Shown here: piece by piece, positions 1-6,412 of the stretch
How positions within the stretch are numbered: the stretch's first letter is position 1
Layout of the letters: every line of letters starts with the position of its first letter
From: Pseudomonadota bacterium
Lineage (GTDB): Bacteria; Pseudomonadota; Gammaproteobacteria; Burkholderiales; Methylophilaceae
Assembly: GCA_029549705.1 (NCBI GenBank)
Contig: JAKPIR010000356.1
Coordinates: forward strand, 1-7,586
Reading direction: 5' to 3'
DNA: 7,586 nucleotides
Notes under the pieces: model-generated
Database searches by the model: none
What the model was told of the DNA's origin: nothing
What the model saw: the letters and a program-made list of their open reading frames with translations, nothing else
Position numbers and translations under genes: made by a program

Positions 1-1
1 A

Positions 2-36
2 CCTCTGGAAGCCTTTATTTACAAGGCTTCTAGAGG
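2..36 (-). terminator. Strong inverted repeat, possible terminator of the mrcA transcript
   Basis: Arms at 2-15 and 23-36 pair over 14 positions with one G-T wobble (7 with 31) around a 7-base loop. The hairpin starts 35 bases beyond the stop codon of the 208-residue gene, the right place for a terminator of the minus-strand transcript. Read on the minus strand, any U-tract would lie before position 1 and cannot be seen. Read on the plus strand, the hairpin is followed by an A-rich stretch (38-44) and not by T's, so termination in that direction is not supported. It could instead be a repeat element or an mRNA-stabilising stem. Confidence 0.45.
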
Positions 37-70
37 CATAAAAATCTCTCGGGGGATTTCTTGAGGTATT

Positions 71-697
71 TTAGTTAATTTCTATGAGGTTTTTTAGGGC
101 GGTAATATCTGCGCGTTCTGCGTTGCTGCCATCTGCCGCGCGCTTGGTGGGTACGCGTATTTCATCAAATTCAAATACGCTGAGTTTGATGATGCCAGTA
201 GCTGTCTCGAGTGAGAAAACTGGTACTTTTTTACGCGCATCCATTTTTTTATCACGCTTGCCGTCGTTCATGATGCGGTACGATTTTTCGTTAGTTTCAA
301 ACGGGATATCAAGGTTTAGTAGAAACATTTCCACTTCTTTCAGGCTGTCAGCAAATAAGTGAATATGGGTTTCTGTGCCTAACCCTGCGGTGCCGTCCAG
401 CACTGCGCCCGTTAAATAAGGGTTGAATTTTTCGAGCAGCTGCATGGTATAGAGCGCATTTTTACGCAAGGCGCGCAAGTTTTCCGGCTGTTCTTCACTT
501 AGAAAAAGTGCATTGTAGCGTTTGAGTTCTTCTTCAATTTCTGCGTTTGAAGGTAGTACGCTGTTATCCAGCGCGCCAATTTGCCGGCCTGCTTTATTTT
601 TGGCGTAAGAGAAATCCGAGATGCCGTCTTCGGCCATCATTTGCGCAGCTTTCTGGGCAATCAGTTGACGCAATTGGTTTGGATTTTCTTTTGCCAT
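71..697 (-). CDS. Conserved protein of unknown function, nucleotidyltransferase-like fold (208 aa)
   Basis: I do not recognise a characterised function. The protein is soluble, with no signal peptide or membrane segment. Residues 1-90 look helical and charged. The core at about 94-135 (YLTGAVLDGTAG, then THIHLFAD, then a helix with EVEMFLLN) resembles the G-S/T ... D-x-D segment of minimal nucleotidyltransferases, including the continuing helix. However, the place where the two metal-binding Asp residues are expected reads His111-Ile-His113, so catalysis as a nucleotidyltransferase is doubtful. A Lys/Arg/Asp-rich loop (146-157) and a beta-rich stretch (158-183) follow, ending in RVPTKRAADG. 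As I remember, homologues sit near mrcA in other betaproteobacteria and are sometimes misnamed as a UDP-N-acetylmuramate ligase; nothing in this sequence supports a ligase (no Gly-rich P-loop GKT/S). The ATG at 697 has an AGG five bases upstream. The gene starts 24 bases after mrcA ends and probably shares its transcript. Confidence 0.82.
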   Translation of the reverse strand: MAKENPNQLRQLIAQKAAQMMAEDGISDFSYAKNKAGRQIGALDNSVLPSNAEIEEELKRYNALFLSEEQPENLRALRKNALYTMQLLEKFNPYLTGAVLDGTAGLGTETHIHLFADSLKEVEMFLLNLDIPFETNEKSYRIMNDGKRDKKMDARKKVPVFSLETATGIIKLSVFEFDEIRVPTKRAADGSNAERADITALKNLIEIN

Positions 698-721
698 GAT
701 TGCCTGCTTGCAGCATTGAAT

Positions 722-3223
722 TTAATTTGGATTTAACACTTTTGCAGCAGCATTTTGTGCATCTGCGTTGCTATTTTCAGGCTTAACTTGTTTGGCTGCA
801 TCGCTAGGCGGCGATAAAATAACTTCAGGCTGTAACAACCGTTGTGCTTGATTTTGTTGCGCATTAGCGTCATCCTCGCCAGTTCCGTCATTTTCATCAA
901 CTGAGTCGTCTTCACCAAATAGCGGAGGAAGCGGCTCTTCATAACTTGGCGGCGGGTTCTCATGGTAAAAGTATTCTAAAATACCGCTACTACTGCGGGT
1001 GCCGGTGGCCGGGTCAACATTAATAGCCACAACACCCTCGGGCATGCGCATGGCCATTTCTGGCACACCATGCAGAGCTACGGCCATGTATTTAATCCAA
1101 ATAGGTAATGCCGCAGCGCCGCCCGTTTCGCCTTTGCCTAAGTTGCGGGGCTTGTCAAAACCAATCCAGGCAATCCCTACCTGCTTTGGGCTGTAGCCTG
1201 TAAACCAAGCGTCTTTGTGGTCATTAGTGGTGCCAGTTTTACCTGCAATGTCGGTGCGTTTGAGTGAGAGTGCTTTAGTGGCCGTACCATTTTGAACAAC
1301 GCTTTGCAGCATCGAGTTCATGATGTAGGCATTGCGCGCATCAATCACGCGGGGCGCATCCTTACCAGCACGCTGAAATTTTGATTGCATAATCACTTTG
1401 CCGTTACTATCAACAATTTTGGTGATAATGCTTGGTTTAACCAGATAACCACCATTGGCAAATACCGCGTAGGCGGTTGCCATTTCCCATGGGGTTGTTG
1501 AACCCGCACCTAAAGCTAATGTGAGGTATGGCGGGTGGTCTTTGGCTTTAAAGCCAAATCGTGTGAGGTAGCTTTGGGCGTAGCTTGGGCCTATCTTTTC
1601 AAGTATACGGATAGCCACTGTATTAATAGATTGCGACAAGGCCTTTCTAAGGCGAACCGGCCCTCTGAAATTGTTATCGTAATTTTGGGGTGACCACGCA
1701 TCGTCACCCGTTTCCGTAGCAGAAAAACTGAGCGGGGCGTCATCCACAATCGAGGCCGCGGTGTAGCCTTTTTCTAGCGCCGCTGAGTAAATGAAAGGTT
1801 TTAAGCTTGAGCCTGGTTGGCGGTGCGCCTGCGTGACATGATTAAATTTGCTAAGATTAAAATCAAAGCCGCCAACAAGTGCGCGCACTGCGCCTGTTTC
1901 AGGGTCTATGGCAATAAATGCGGATTCAACCTCAGGGAGTTGCACAACACGCCATGCCTCACCCAAATTGGTACCATCACTTTTTTTAGATTCAGTTTTA
2001 ATAACACGAATCACTGCACCTGGCTTCAACATGCGTTTTGCAGGATCTTTTTCTTTGAGCGTTTTTTCAACAAAGCTTAGTCCTTTACCGCTAATTTCAA
2101 TGTCATCACCATACTTGGTATGCGCTAAAATGGATTTAGGCGTGATTTCAGTAATAATTGCTGGAATTAAATTGGCATAAACTTCAAAGTCATCCAAAGC
2201 ATCATCCAGCGCATTTTTATCTTCTGTAACATTGATAGCTACCACTTTTTCTGGCCCGCGGTAACCGTGTCGTAAGTCATAATCCAGCACTCCCTCCCGA
2301 ACAGCAGCGTTCGCAGCAAGCTGGTTAGCCTTGCGAATCGTCGTGTAGACTTTTAAACCGTTTGTATATATTTCATCCTGATATTTTGCATACAAATTTT
2401 CTCGCACAATCTCAGCCACGTAATCAGCAGATAAGTTACTACGCTCTTGCTTAGAACTTTTAAAAATTAACGGTTGTTTAAGCGCCCCTTGATACTCTTC
2501 TTCTTTTAAAAAGCCAAATTTAAACATATCGCGTAAAACTTCATGCTGACGGCCAATCGAGCGCTTAGGGTTAATAAAAGGGTTATAAGCAGAAGGAGCT
2601 TTTGGGAGTCCAGCCAGCAATGCAGTTTCAGCAAGGGTGAGTTTTTCAAGTGGTTTGTCATAATAAACTTGGGCCGCAGCTGCAAAACCATACGCACGCT
2701 GGCCCAAGTAAATTTGATTCAGGTACAACTCTAAAATTTTATCTTTACTTAAATTACGCTCAATTTTGATGGCGAGTAGCGCTTCGTTAATTTTGGTAAT
2801 AATCGTGCGCTTACCGTTAGGTGGCGTAAAGAAGTTTTTGGCCACTTGCATGGTGATGGTGCTAGCACCTTCGCGCCCTTTACCTGTTATGTTGTTTTTG
2901 ATGGCGCGCACCACGCCCGTTGTGTCAATTCCGCCATGCTGATAAAAACGACGGTCTTCAATGGCTAAAACCGCATCCTTCATGGTCTGTGGAACGTTCT
3001 CAATTTTTATATAGGCACGGCGCTCCTCACCAAATTCACCAATCAAGTGACCGTCTTCAGAAAAGATCTGCAAAGGTAATTTTGGATGGTAATCCGTGAG
3101 TGCTTCAAGCGATGGCAATGAGGGGTATATGATTGCTGCGGCGATTGCTATCAGCGCGGCAACGGACAGGCAACTGACAAAAATTGCAAGAAAAATATAA
3201 TGCCACCATTTATTAAGCGTCAT
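722..3223 (-). CDS. mrcA: Penicillin-binding protein 1A, bifunctional peptidoglycan glycosyltransferase/transpeptidase
   Basis: Class A PBP (833 aa; also called ponA) that polymerises lipid II into glycan strands and cross-links the stem peptides on the periplasmic face of the inner membrane. A short cytoplasmic N-terminus leads into one membrane anchor (about 10-33). The GT51 domain (about 52-230) has EDRRFYQHGG at 89-98 with catalytic Glu89, GASTITMQ at 119-126, and the RNLSKDKILELYLNQIYLG motif at 156-174. An OB-like insertion typical of PBP1A spans about 320-430. The transpeptidase domain (about 432-715) has all three signatures: S472-x-x-K475 with the acylated Ser472, S532-I-N534, and K662-T-G-T665. 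Residues from about 750 form a low-complexity tail rich in Pro, Asp, Glu, Asn, Gln and Ala. The length fits PBP1A (about 800-850). The ATG at 3223 directly precedes the anchor; its Shine-Dalgarno match is poor (a GGA 12 bases upstream). The gene is divergent from pilM, as in many beta- and gammaproteobacteria. Confidence 0.97.
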   Translation of the reverse strand: MTLNKWWHYIFLAIFVSCLSVAALIAIAAAIIYPSLPSLEALTDYHPKLPLQIFSEDGHLIGEFGEERRAYIKIENVPQTMKDAVLAIEDRRFYQHGGIDTTGVVRAIKNNITGKGREGASTITMQVAKNFFTPPNGKRTIITKINEALLAIKIERNLSKDKILELYLNQIYLGQRAYGFAAAAQVYYDKPLEKLTLAETALLAGLPKAPSAYNPFINPKRSIGRQHEVLRDMFKFGFLKEEEYQGALKQPLIFKSSKQERSNLSADYVAEIVRENLYAKYQDEIYTNGLKVYTTIRKANQLAANAAVREGVLDYDLRHGYRGPEKVVAINVTEDKNALDDALDDFEVYANLIPAIITEITPKSILAHTKYGDDIEISGKGLSFVEKTLKEKDPAKRMLKPGAVIRVIKTESKKSDGTNLGEAWRVVQLPEVESAFIAIDPETGAVRALVGGFDFNLSKFNHVTQAHRQPGSSLKPFIYSAALEKGYTAASIVDDAPLSFSATETGDDAWSPQNYDNNFRGPVRLRKALSQSINTVAIRILEKIGPSYAQSYLTRFGFKAKDHPPYLTLALGAGSTTPWEMATAYAVFANGGYLVKPSIITKIVDSNGKVIMQSKFQRAGKDAPRVIDARNAYIMNSMLQSVVQNGTATKALSLKRTDIAGKTGTTNDHKDAWFTGYSPKQVGIAWIGFDKPRNLGKGETGGAAALPIWIKYMAVALHGVPEMAMRMPEGVVAINVDPATGTRSSSGILEYFYHENPPPSYEEPLPPLFGEDDSVDENDGTGEDDANAQQNQAQRLLQPEVILSPPSDAAKQVKPENSNADAQNAAAKVLNPN

Positions 3224-3254
3224 AGAATTTATCAGTCCACATAGTCTTAAGAGT

Positions 3255-3291
3255 TCGCAGCATTATAAATTGCCAAACCTGTTTCTGCGAA
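3255..3291 (-). promoter_or_regulatory. Predicted sigma-70 promoter of mrcA
   Basis: On the minus strand a perfect -10 TATAAT lies at 3262-3267. An 18-base spacer separates it from TTCGCA at 3286-3291, which matches 4 of 6 bases of the -35 consensus. The expected transcription start is near 3255, giving a leader of about 32 bases before the mrcA ATG. The perfect -10 is the main evidence; the -35 is weak. The promoter would drive mrcA and probably the 208-residue gene behind it. Confidence 0.55.
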
Positions 3292-3328
3292 TAAACAATG
3301 TAATTAAGTATTTATTTTGTATCAATTC

Positions 3329-3343
3329 TGTAACAAATTTACA
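3329..3343. promoter_or_regulatory. Palindrome TGTAA-N5-TTACA, possible operator
   Basis: This is a perfect dyad with 5-base arms, TGTAA at 3329-3333 and TTACA at 3339-3343. It lies between the divergent mrcA and pilM promoters, 38 bases from the mrcA -35 and about 40 bases from the pilM -35. The symmetry is what many dimeric helix-turn-helix regulators bind, but I cannot assign it to a named regulator. The region is AT-rich, so a chance palindrome of this size is possible. Confidence 0.25.
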
Positions 3344-3383
3344 TATAAACATTATTGTTAATTGTAAAGAAATTAAAAATTGC

Positions 3384-3412
3384 TTTACAGGGTTTAAAGT
3401 TGTTGATAGGAT
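3384..3412 (+). promoter_or_regulatory. Predicted extended -10 sigma-70 promoter of pilM
   Basis: TTTACA at 3384-3389 matches 5 of 6 bases of the -35 consensus. After a 17-base spacer comes TAGGAT at 3407-3412 (4 of 6), preceded by TG and one base at 3404-3406, the extended -10 signature. Transcription would start near 3419, leaving a leader of about 50 bases before the preferred pilM start. The -35 overlaps one arm of an inverted repeat, and the spacer and -10 overlap a direct repeat, so regulation here is plausible. I saw no sigma-54 promoter (GG-N10-GC) upstream of pilM. Confidence 0.5.
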
Positions 3413-3423
3413 TTAAAGTAGTT
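3390..3423 (+). repeat. Imperfect 15-base direct repeat spanning the pilM promoter
   Basis: The copies at 3390-3404 (GGGTTTAAAGTTGTT) and 3409-3423 (GGATTTAAAGTAGTT) agree at 13 of 15 positions with a 19-base period, close to two helical turns. The first copy fills the spacer of the predicted pilM promoter and the second covers the -10 and the expected start site. That placement would suit a repressor or another DNA-binding protein contacting one face of the helix. Function is inferred; only the repeat itself is seen. Confidence 0.4.
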
Positions 3424-3453
3424 TATTAGAAGTTTGCGTAACTATTTAACTTT

Positions 3454-3460
3454 GAGAGGG
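3454..3460 (+). promoter_or_regulatory. Ribosome binding site that decides the pilM start
   Basis: GAGAGGG sits nine bases before the TTG at 3470. It is the best Shine-Dalgarno match in the pilM leader. It lies inside the frame that would be read from the upstream TTG at 3434, so it argues for initiation at 3470. Confidence 0.6.
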
Positions 3461-3469
3461 AATTTCGAT

Positions 3470-4543
3470 TTGAAATTCAATTTGTTTACAGAATCAACAC
3501 CGCCACTCATCGGGGTGGATATCAGCTCGACTGCTGTGAAAATGGTTGAGCTCAGCGACAATGGTCGCGGAGGGTATAAACTCGAGGGTTACTCAATTTC
3601 AGCCTTACCTAAAGAAGCGATTGTGGATGGCAATATTGGCGACCTTGAAAAGGTAGTTGACGGAGTAAAACTGGCATGGAAACTGTTAGGTTCACGTGAG
3701 AAGCGTGTTGCACTTGCTTTGCCTGCATCTTCAGTCATTAGCAAAAAAGTATTGATGAGTGCCGGGTTGCGTGAAGAAGACATGGAAGTGCAAGTTGAGG
3801 CTGAGGCCAATCAGTACATTCCCTTCTCGCTGGATGAGGTCAACATTGACTTTCAGGTTATTGGTCAGGCGCCAAACAATCCGGATGAAGTTGAAGTGTT
3901 AATCGCGGCAGCCAGAAAAGAAAAAATTGAAGATCGTGTTGCAGCGGCCGAAGGCGCGGGGCTTAAAGTGACAGTGATGGATGTTGAAAATTACGCCACT
4001 GAAGCCGCATATACCTTGGTTGCAAGTCAATTACCAAATTCTGGACGTGACCAAACGGTGATGATTGTGGATATTGGCGCATCGATGATGCATGTCAATG
4101 TATTGCATGATAATAAATCTGTCTACATGCGTGACCAAAGTTTTGGTGGCGGTCAATTAACGCAAGAAATTCAACGTCGTTTTGGATTGTCTGTTGAAGA
4201 ATCCGAAATTGCAAAACGTAAGGGCGGCTTACCAGAAAGTTATGAAGCTGAAGTGTTGCAACCATTTGTGCAGTCACTTGCGACAGAAGTGGCGCGTGCG
4301 CTACAGTTCTTCACTAGCTCAACGCAATACAATCGGGTTGATAATATTCTGTTGGCGGGTGGGTGCGCTGCCATACCTTCAGTTGATGTGTTGGTGCAAG
4401 AACGCACTCAAGTGCACACAATTGTCGCTAATCCGTTTCACAGCATGACAATCAGTACAAAACTCAAGCAACAGCAAGCAGCAATCGATGCCCCTGCACT
4501 GTTTGTCGCGTGTGGGTTGGCAATGCGAGGTCTGTCAATATGA
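3470..4543 (+). CDS. pilM: Type IV pilus assembly protein PilM, actin-like ATPase
   Basis: PilM is the cytoplasmic actin/FtsA-like component of the pilus alignment subcomplex. It binds the cytoplasmic N-terminal motif of PilN and links it to the pilus motor. Read from TTG 3470 the protein has 357 aa, close to the roughly 354 of known PilM. It has the phosphate-1 loop GVDISSTAVKM at 15-25, the phosphate-2 loop VDIGASMMH at 200-208, and the adenosine motif LLAGG at 294-298. The frame stays open upstream to a TTG at 3434, which would add 12 residues. I prefer 3470 because GAGAGGG stands nine bases before it and because PilM proteins begin shortly before the GxDISS motif. The last four bases overlap pilN (ATGA), so the two are probably translationally coupled. 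This is the first gene of the pilus operon. Confidence 0.96.
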   Translation: MKFNLFTESTPPLIGVDISSTAVKMVELSDNGRGGYKLEGYSISALPKEAIVDGNIGDLEKVVDGVKLAWKLLGSREKRVALALPASSVISKKVLMSAGLREEDMEVQVEAEANQYIPFSLDEVNIDFQVIGQAPNNPDEVEVLIAAARKEKIEDRVAAAEGAGLKVTVMDVENYATEAAYTLVASQLPNSGRDQTVMIVDIGASMMHVNVLHDNKSVYMRDQSFGGGQLTQEIQRRFGLSVEESEIAKRKGGLPESYEAEVLQPFVQSLATEVARALQFFTSSTQYNRVDNILLAGGCAAIPSVDVLVQERTQVHTIVANPFHSMTISTKLKQQQAAIDAPALFVACGLAMRGLSI

Positions 4544-5142
4544 TACGCGTAAATCTGTTACCACATCGTCAAGTCAAACGCGCTGAGCGTCAGCGTGAGT
4601 TTGGGCTAATGGCTGCTTTTTCTGCTTTTGCGGCTGCAGCGATAGTTTTTTTAGGCTACACCTTTATTAACGGCCAAGTCGAAGCGCAAACAGCACGCAA
4701 TGCCCGATTGGACGAGGCAATTGTTCAATTGGATAAAGAAATTGCAGATATTAAAGATTTGAAGGATCAAATCAGTATTATGCTGGACAGAAAACAAGTG
4801 GTTGAAAATCTGCAAACAAATCGCAGTCAATCTGTTGTTGTATTAGATGAAATCAGCAGGCAATTACCTGAAGGGATGTATCTAAAAAGTATTAAGCAGC
4901 AGGGTAACTCCATCACGATTGAAGGTGTGGCTGATACAAATTCTCGTGTGGCAACGTTGGTGCGCAATTTTTCTACCTCCAACTGGTTGGATACACCAAC
5001 ATTGGTTGAAATTAGAGCAGTCTCGCCAGATGCGCAAAACACCCAGAAACAGAATATTTTTACTTTGGGTGTCAACATTAAGTCGCCCAAGGCTGAAGAA
5101 AGCAAATCACCGACTGGCGCAGTAAGTGCTGGGAGCCAATAA
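4540..5142 (+). CDS. pilN: Type IV pilus assembly protein PilN
   Basis: PilN is an inner-membrane protein of the alignment subcomplex (200 aa). Its short cytoplasmic tail carries the conserved motif VNLLPHR at residues 4-10, which in the family inserts into PilM. A single membrane segment spans about 22-44. A periplasmic heptad-like coiled coil follows (about 46-92), then an alpha/beta domain (about 100-182) that pairs with PilO. The tail after 182 is Ser/Lys/Pro-rich and looks flexible. The frame is open ten codons further upstream to a GTG at 4510, but the ATG at 4540 places the INLLP-type motif at the expected N-terminus and gives the usual ATGA overlap with pilM. The stop codon shares one base with the pilO ATG (TAATG). 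Confidence 0.96.
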   Translation: MIRVNLLPHRQVKRAERQREFGLMAAFSAFAAAAIVFLGYTFINGQVEAQTARNARLDEAIVQLDKEIADIKDLKDQISIMLDRKQVVENLQTNRSQSVVVLDEISRQLPEGMYLKSIKQQGNSITIEGVADTNSRVATLVRNFSTSNWLDTPTLVEIRAVSPDAQNTQKQNIFTLGVNIKSPKAEESKSPTGAVSAGSQ

Positions 5143-5798
5143 TGAAGTTAGAAGACTTTAGTAATATCGATTTTAAGAATGCGGGTAGTTTACCGGGACC
5201 TGTAAAAGCCGTAATGCTGCTTTTATTATTTTTGATTATCTTTGCAATTGGTTATTGGTATTTCTGGACGGAGGCTTTTTCTGCGTTGGAGGCTGAAAAA
5301 ACAAAGGAGCAAGAATTACGCACGGTGTTCTTAGATAAAAAAGCGCAAGCCATTAATTTGGAGGGTTACAGACAGCAAATGGTTGAAATCGAAAAAACTT
5401 TCGGTGCCCTGCTTAAACAACTTCCAGACAAATCGCAAATGGATGGTTTATTAACTGATATCAACCAAGCTGGGTTGGCTCGCGGTCTGGAGTTTGAGTT
5501 ATTTAAGCCAGGACAGGAAACACAGACGGAGTTTTATGCTGAGATGCCAATTTCGATAAGAGTACTTGGGAGTTACCACGACTTGGGTGCCTTTGCCACG
5601 GATATTTCTAAACTATCTCGAATTGTTACTTTGGGAGATATTTCGATTATTGCCAGCAGCAAAAAAGAAGGTAAACAAGCAACCGCAAATTCAGATTTAA
5701 TCATGGAAGCCACGGCTAAAACATACCGCTATTTAGATGCGACTGAGATTGCCGCTAAGAAAAAAGCTGAAAGCGAAGCTTTGGCTAAGAAAGGTTGA
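5142..5798 (+). CDS. pilO: Type IV pilus assembly protein PilO
   Basis: PilO is the inner-membrane partner of PilN (218 aa); the pair forms a periplasmic heterodimer that holds PilP and connects the inner platform to the PilQ secretin. The cytoplasmic N-terminus (1-20) leads to one membrane segment (about 22-42). A coiled coil follows at about 45-92 with a conserved-looking end (FGALLKQLPDKSQM, 87-100). The ferredoxin-like core spans about 100-198, with the GLEFELFKPG and SYHDLGAFATDISKL segments typical of the family. The final 15 residues are Lys/Ala-rich and probably disordered. The ATG overlaps the pilN stop by one base and has GGGAG just upstream. Topology and gene order support the assignment as much as sequence does. 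Confidence 0.95.
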   Translation: MKLEDFSNIDFKNAGSLPGPVKAVMLLLLFLIIFAIGYWYFWTEAFSALEAEKTKEQELRTVFLDKKAQAINLEGYRQQMVEIEKTFGALLKQLPDKSQMDGLLTDINQAGLARGLEFELFKPGQETQTEFYAEMPISIRVLGSYHDLGAFATDISKLSRIVTLGDISIIASSKKEGKQATANSDLIMEATAKTYRYLDATEIAAKKKAESEALAKKG

Positions 5799-5806
5799 GT
5801 GGTCAA

Positions 5807-6349
5807 GTGAATATAAATACAAAACAGCAGGTTTGTTTATATCGAACATTTCAACTGATTGTAATTGGGGTGGTTTCGGCTAGTCTGTTGGCTTGTGGTG
5901 GTGAACAAGGCGATGATCTAGATGAGTTCATGAAAAATGCTGGAAATGATATGCAGGCCAGAGTCAAACCGTTGCCAGAAGTGAAGCCTTACCTGGCCTT
6001 GCAATACAACGCAGATAACTCACTCAGTGATCCATTTAAAGCCCGTAAAGCGACTAGCAAAGCTACCGGAATATTGCCTAATCTTAGTCGTCCTAAAGAG
6101 CCAATGGAAGCCTACCCGCTGGAGAGCATTAAATATGTAGGTCACTTGTCAAAGGGTAAGCTGATATACGCTTTACTGAGAACCCCGGACAGTGGCGTGC
6201 AGCAAGTTAAATTAGGTAATTTTGTTGGTCAAAACTATGGCATGGTAACGCAAATCACGGATAGTGAAGTCGTGCTAAAAGAAATAGTACAAGACGATTT
6301 ATCTGGCGACTGGGTTGAACGAGAGACTAGTTTGACGTTACAGGAATAG
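5807..6349 (+). CDS. pilP: Type IV pilus assembly lipoprotein PilP
   Basis: PilP is an inner-membrane lipoprotein that binds the PilN-PilO heterodimer and the N0 region of PilQ. Read from GTG 5807 it has 180 aa. A basic start and hydrophobic stretch (about 14-28) end in the lipobox Leu-Leu-Ala-Cys with Cys30 as the lipidated residue. A flexible acidic region follows, with the family's SDPF motif at 74-77. The C-terminal beta domain (about 100-178) has YPLESIKYVG at 103-112, VKLGNFVGQNYG at 134-145 and GDWVER at 167-172. An in-frame TTG at 5795, overlapping the pilO stop, would add four residues. Its AAAGG abuts the codon with no spacing, so I prefer the GTG, though AAGG is then 12 bases away. 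Neither start is certain. The lipobox and mature protein are the same in both cases. Confidence 0.93.
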   Translation: MNINTKQQVCLYRTFQLIVIGVVSASLLACGGEQGDDLDEFMKNAGNDMQARVKPLPEVKPYLALQYNADNSLSDPFKARKATSKATGILPNLSRPKEPMEAYPLESIKYVGHLSKGKLIYALLRTPDSGVQQVKLGNFVGQNYGMVTQITDSEVVLKEIVQDDLSGDWVERETSLTLQE

Positions 6350-6412
6350 CATACTGGTGATTATTAAAAAAGTATTAACTGTATGAAACGATTAAGAAAT
6401 CAGGGTGAAATA
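6350..6412 (+). promoter_or_regulatory. pilP-pilQ leader with the pilQ ribosome binding site
   Basis: This 63-base gap is the largest inside the pil operon. AGGGTG at 6402-6407 lies five bases before the ATG at 6413 and supports that start over the in-frame ATG at 6383, which has no purine-rich Shine-Dalgarno sequence. I saw no hairpin terminator and no convincing promoter in the gap. Confidence 0.5.

Noticed and set aside
42..59. Small inverted repeat AAATC ... GATTT between the minus-strand stop and the larger hairpin, followed on the minus strand by T's
   Set aside because: On the minus strand only five A/T-rich pairs form before mismatches, too weak for an intrinsic terminator despite the following T's. 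The hairpin at 2-36 is the better candidate.
84..362. A 92-codon plus-strand open frame opposite the 208-residue gene
   Set aside because: It is Ser/Arg/Leu-rich shadow sequence inside a better-supported minus-strand gene that has proper spacing to mrcA.
1817..2180. Two overlapping plus-strand open frames (87 and 110 codons) opposite mrcA
   Set aside because: Both are antisense to the OB-like insertion region of PBP1A, have no plausible ribosome binding site or domain, and read as low-complexity shadow protein.
3224..3469. A sigma-54 promoter or an FNR/CRP-type site in the divergent region
   Set aside because: No GG-N10-GC pair, no TTGAT-N4-ATCAA and no TGTGA-N6-TCACA site could be found; the TGTAA dyads do not match these consensus sequences.
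6332..6366. TTGACG at 6332-6337 as a -35 for an internal pilQ promoter
   Set aside because: No acceptable -10 lies 16-18 bases downstream; the nearest candidate, CATACT at 6350, is only 12 bases away.
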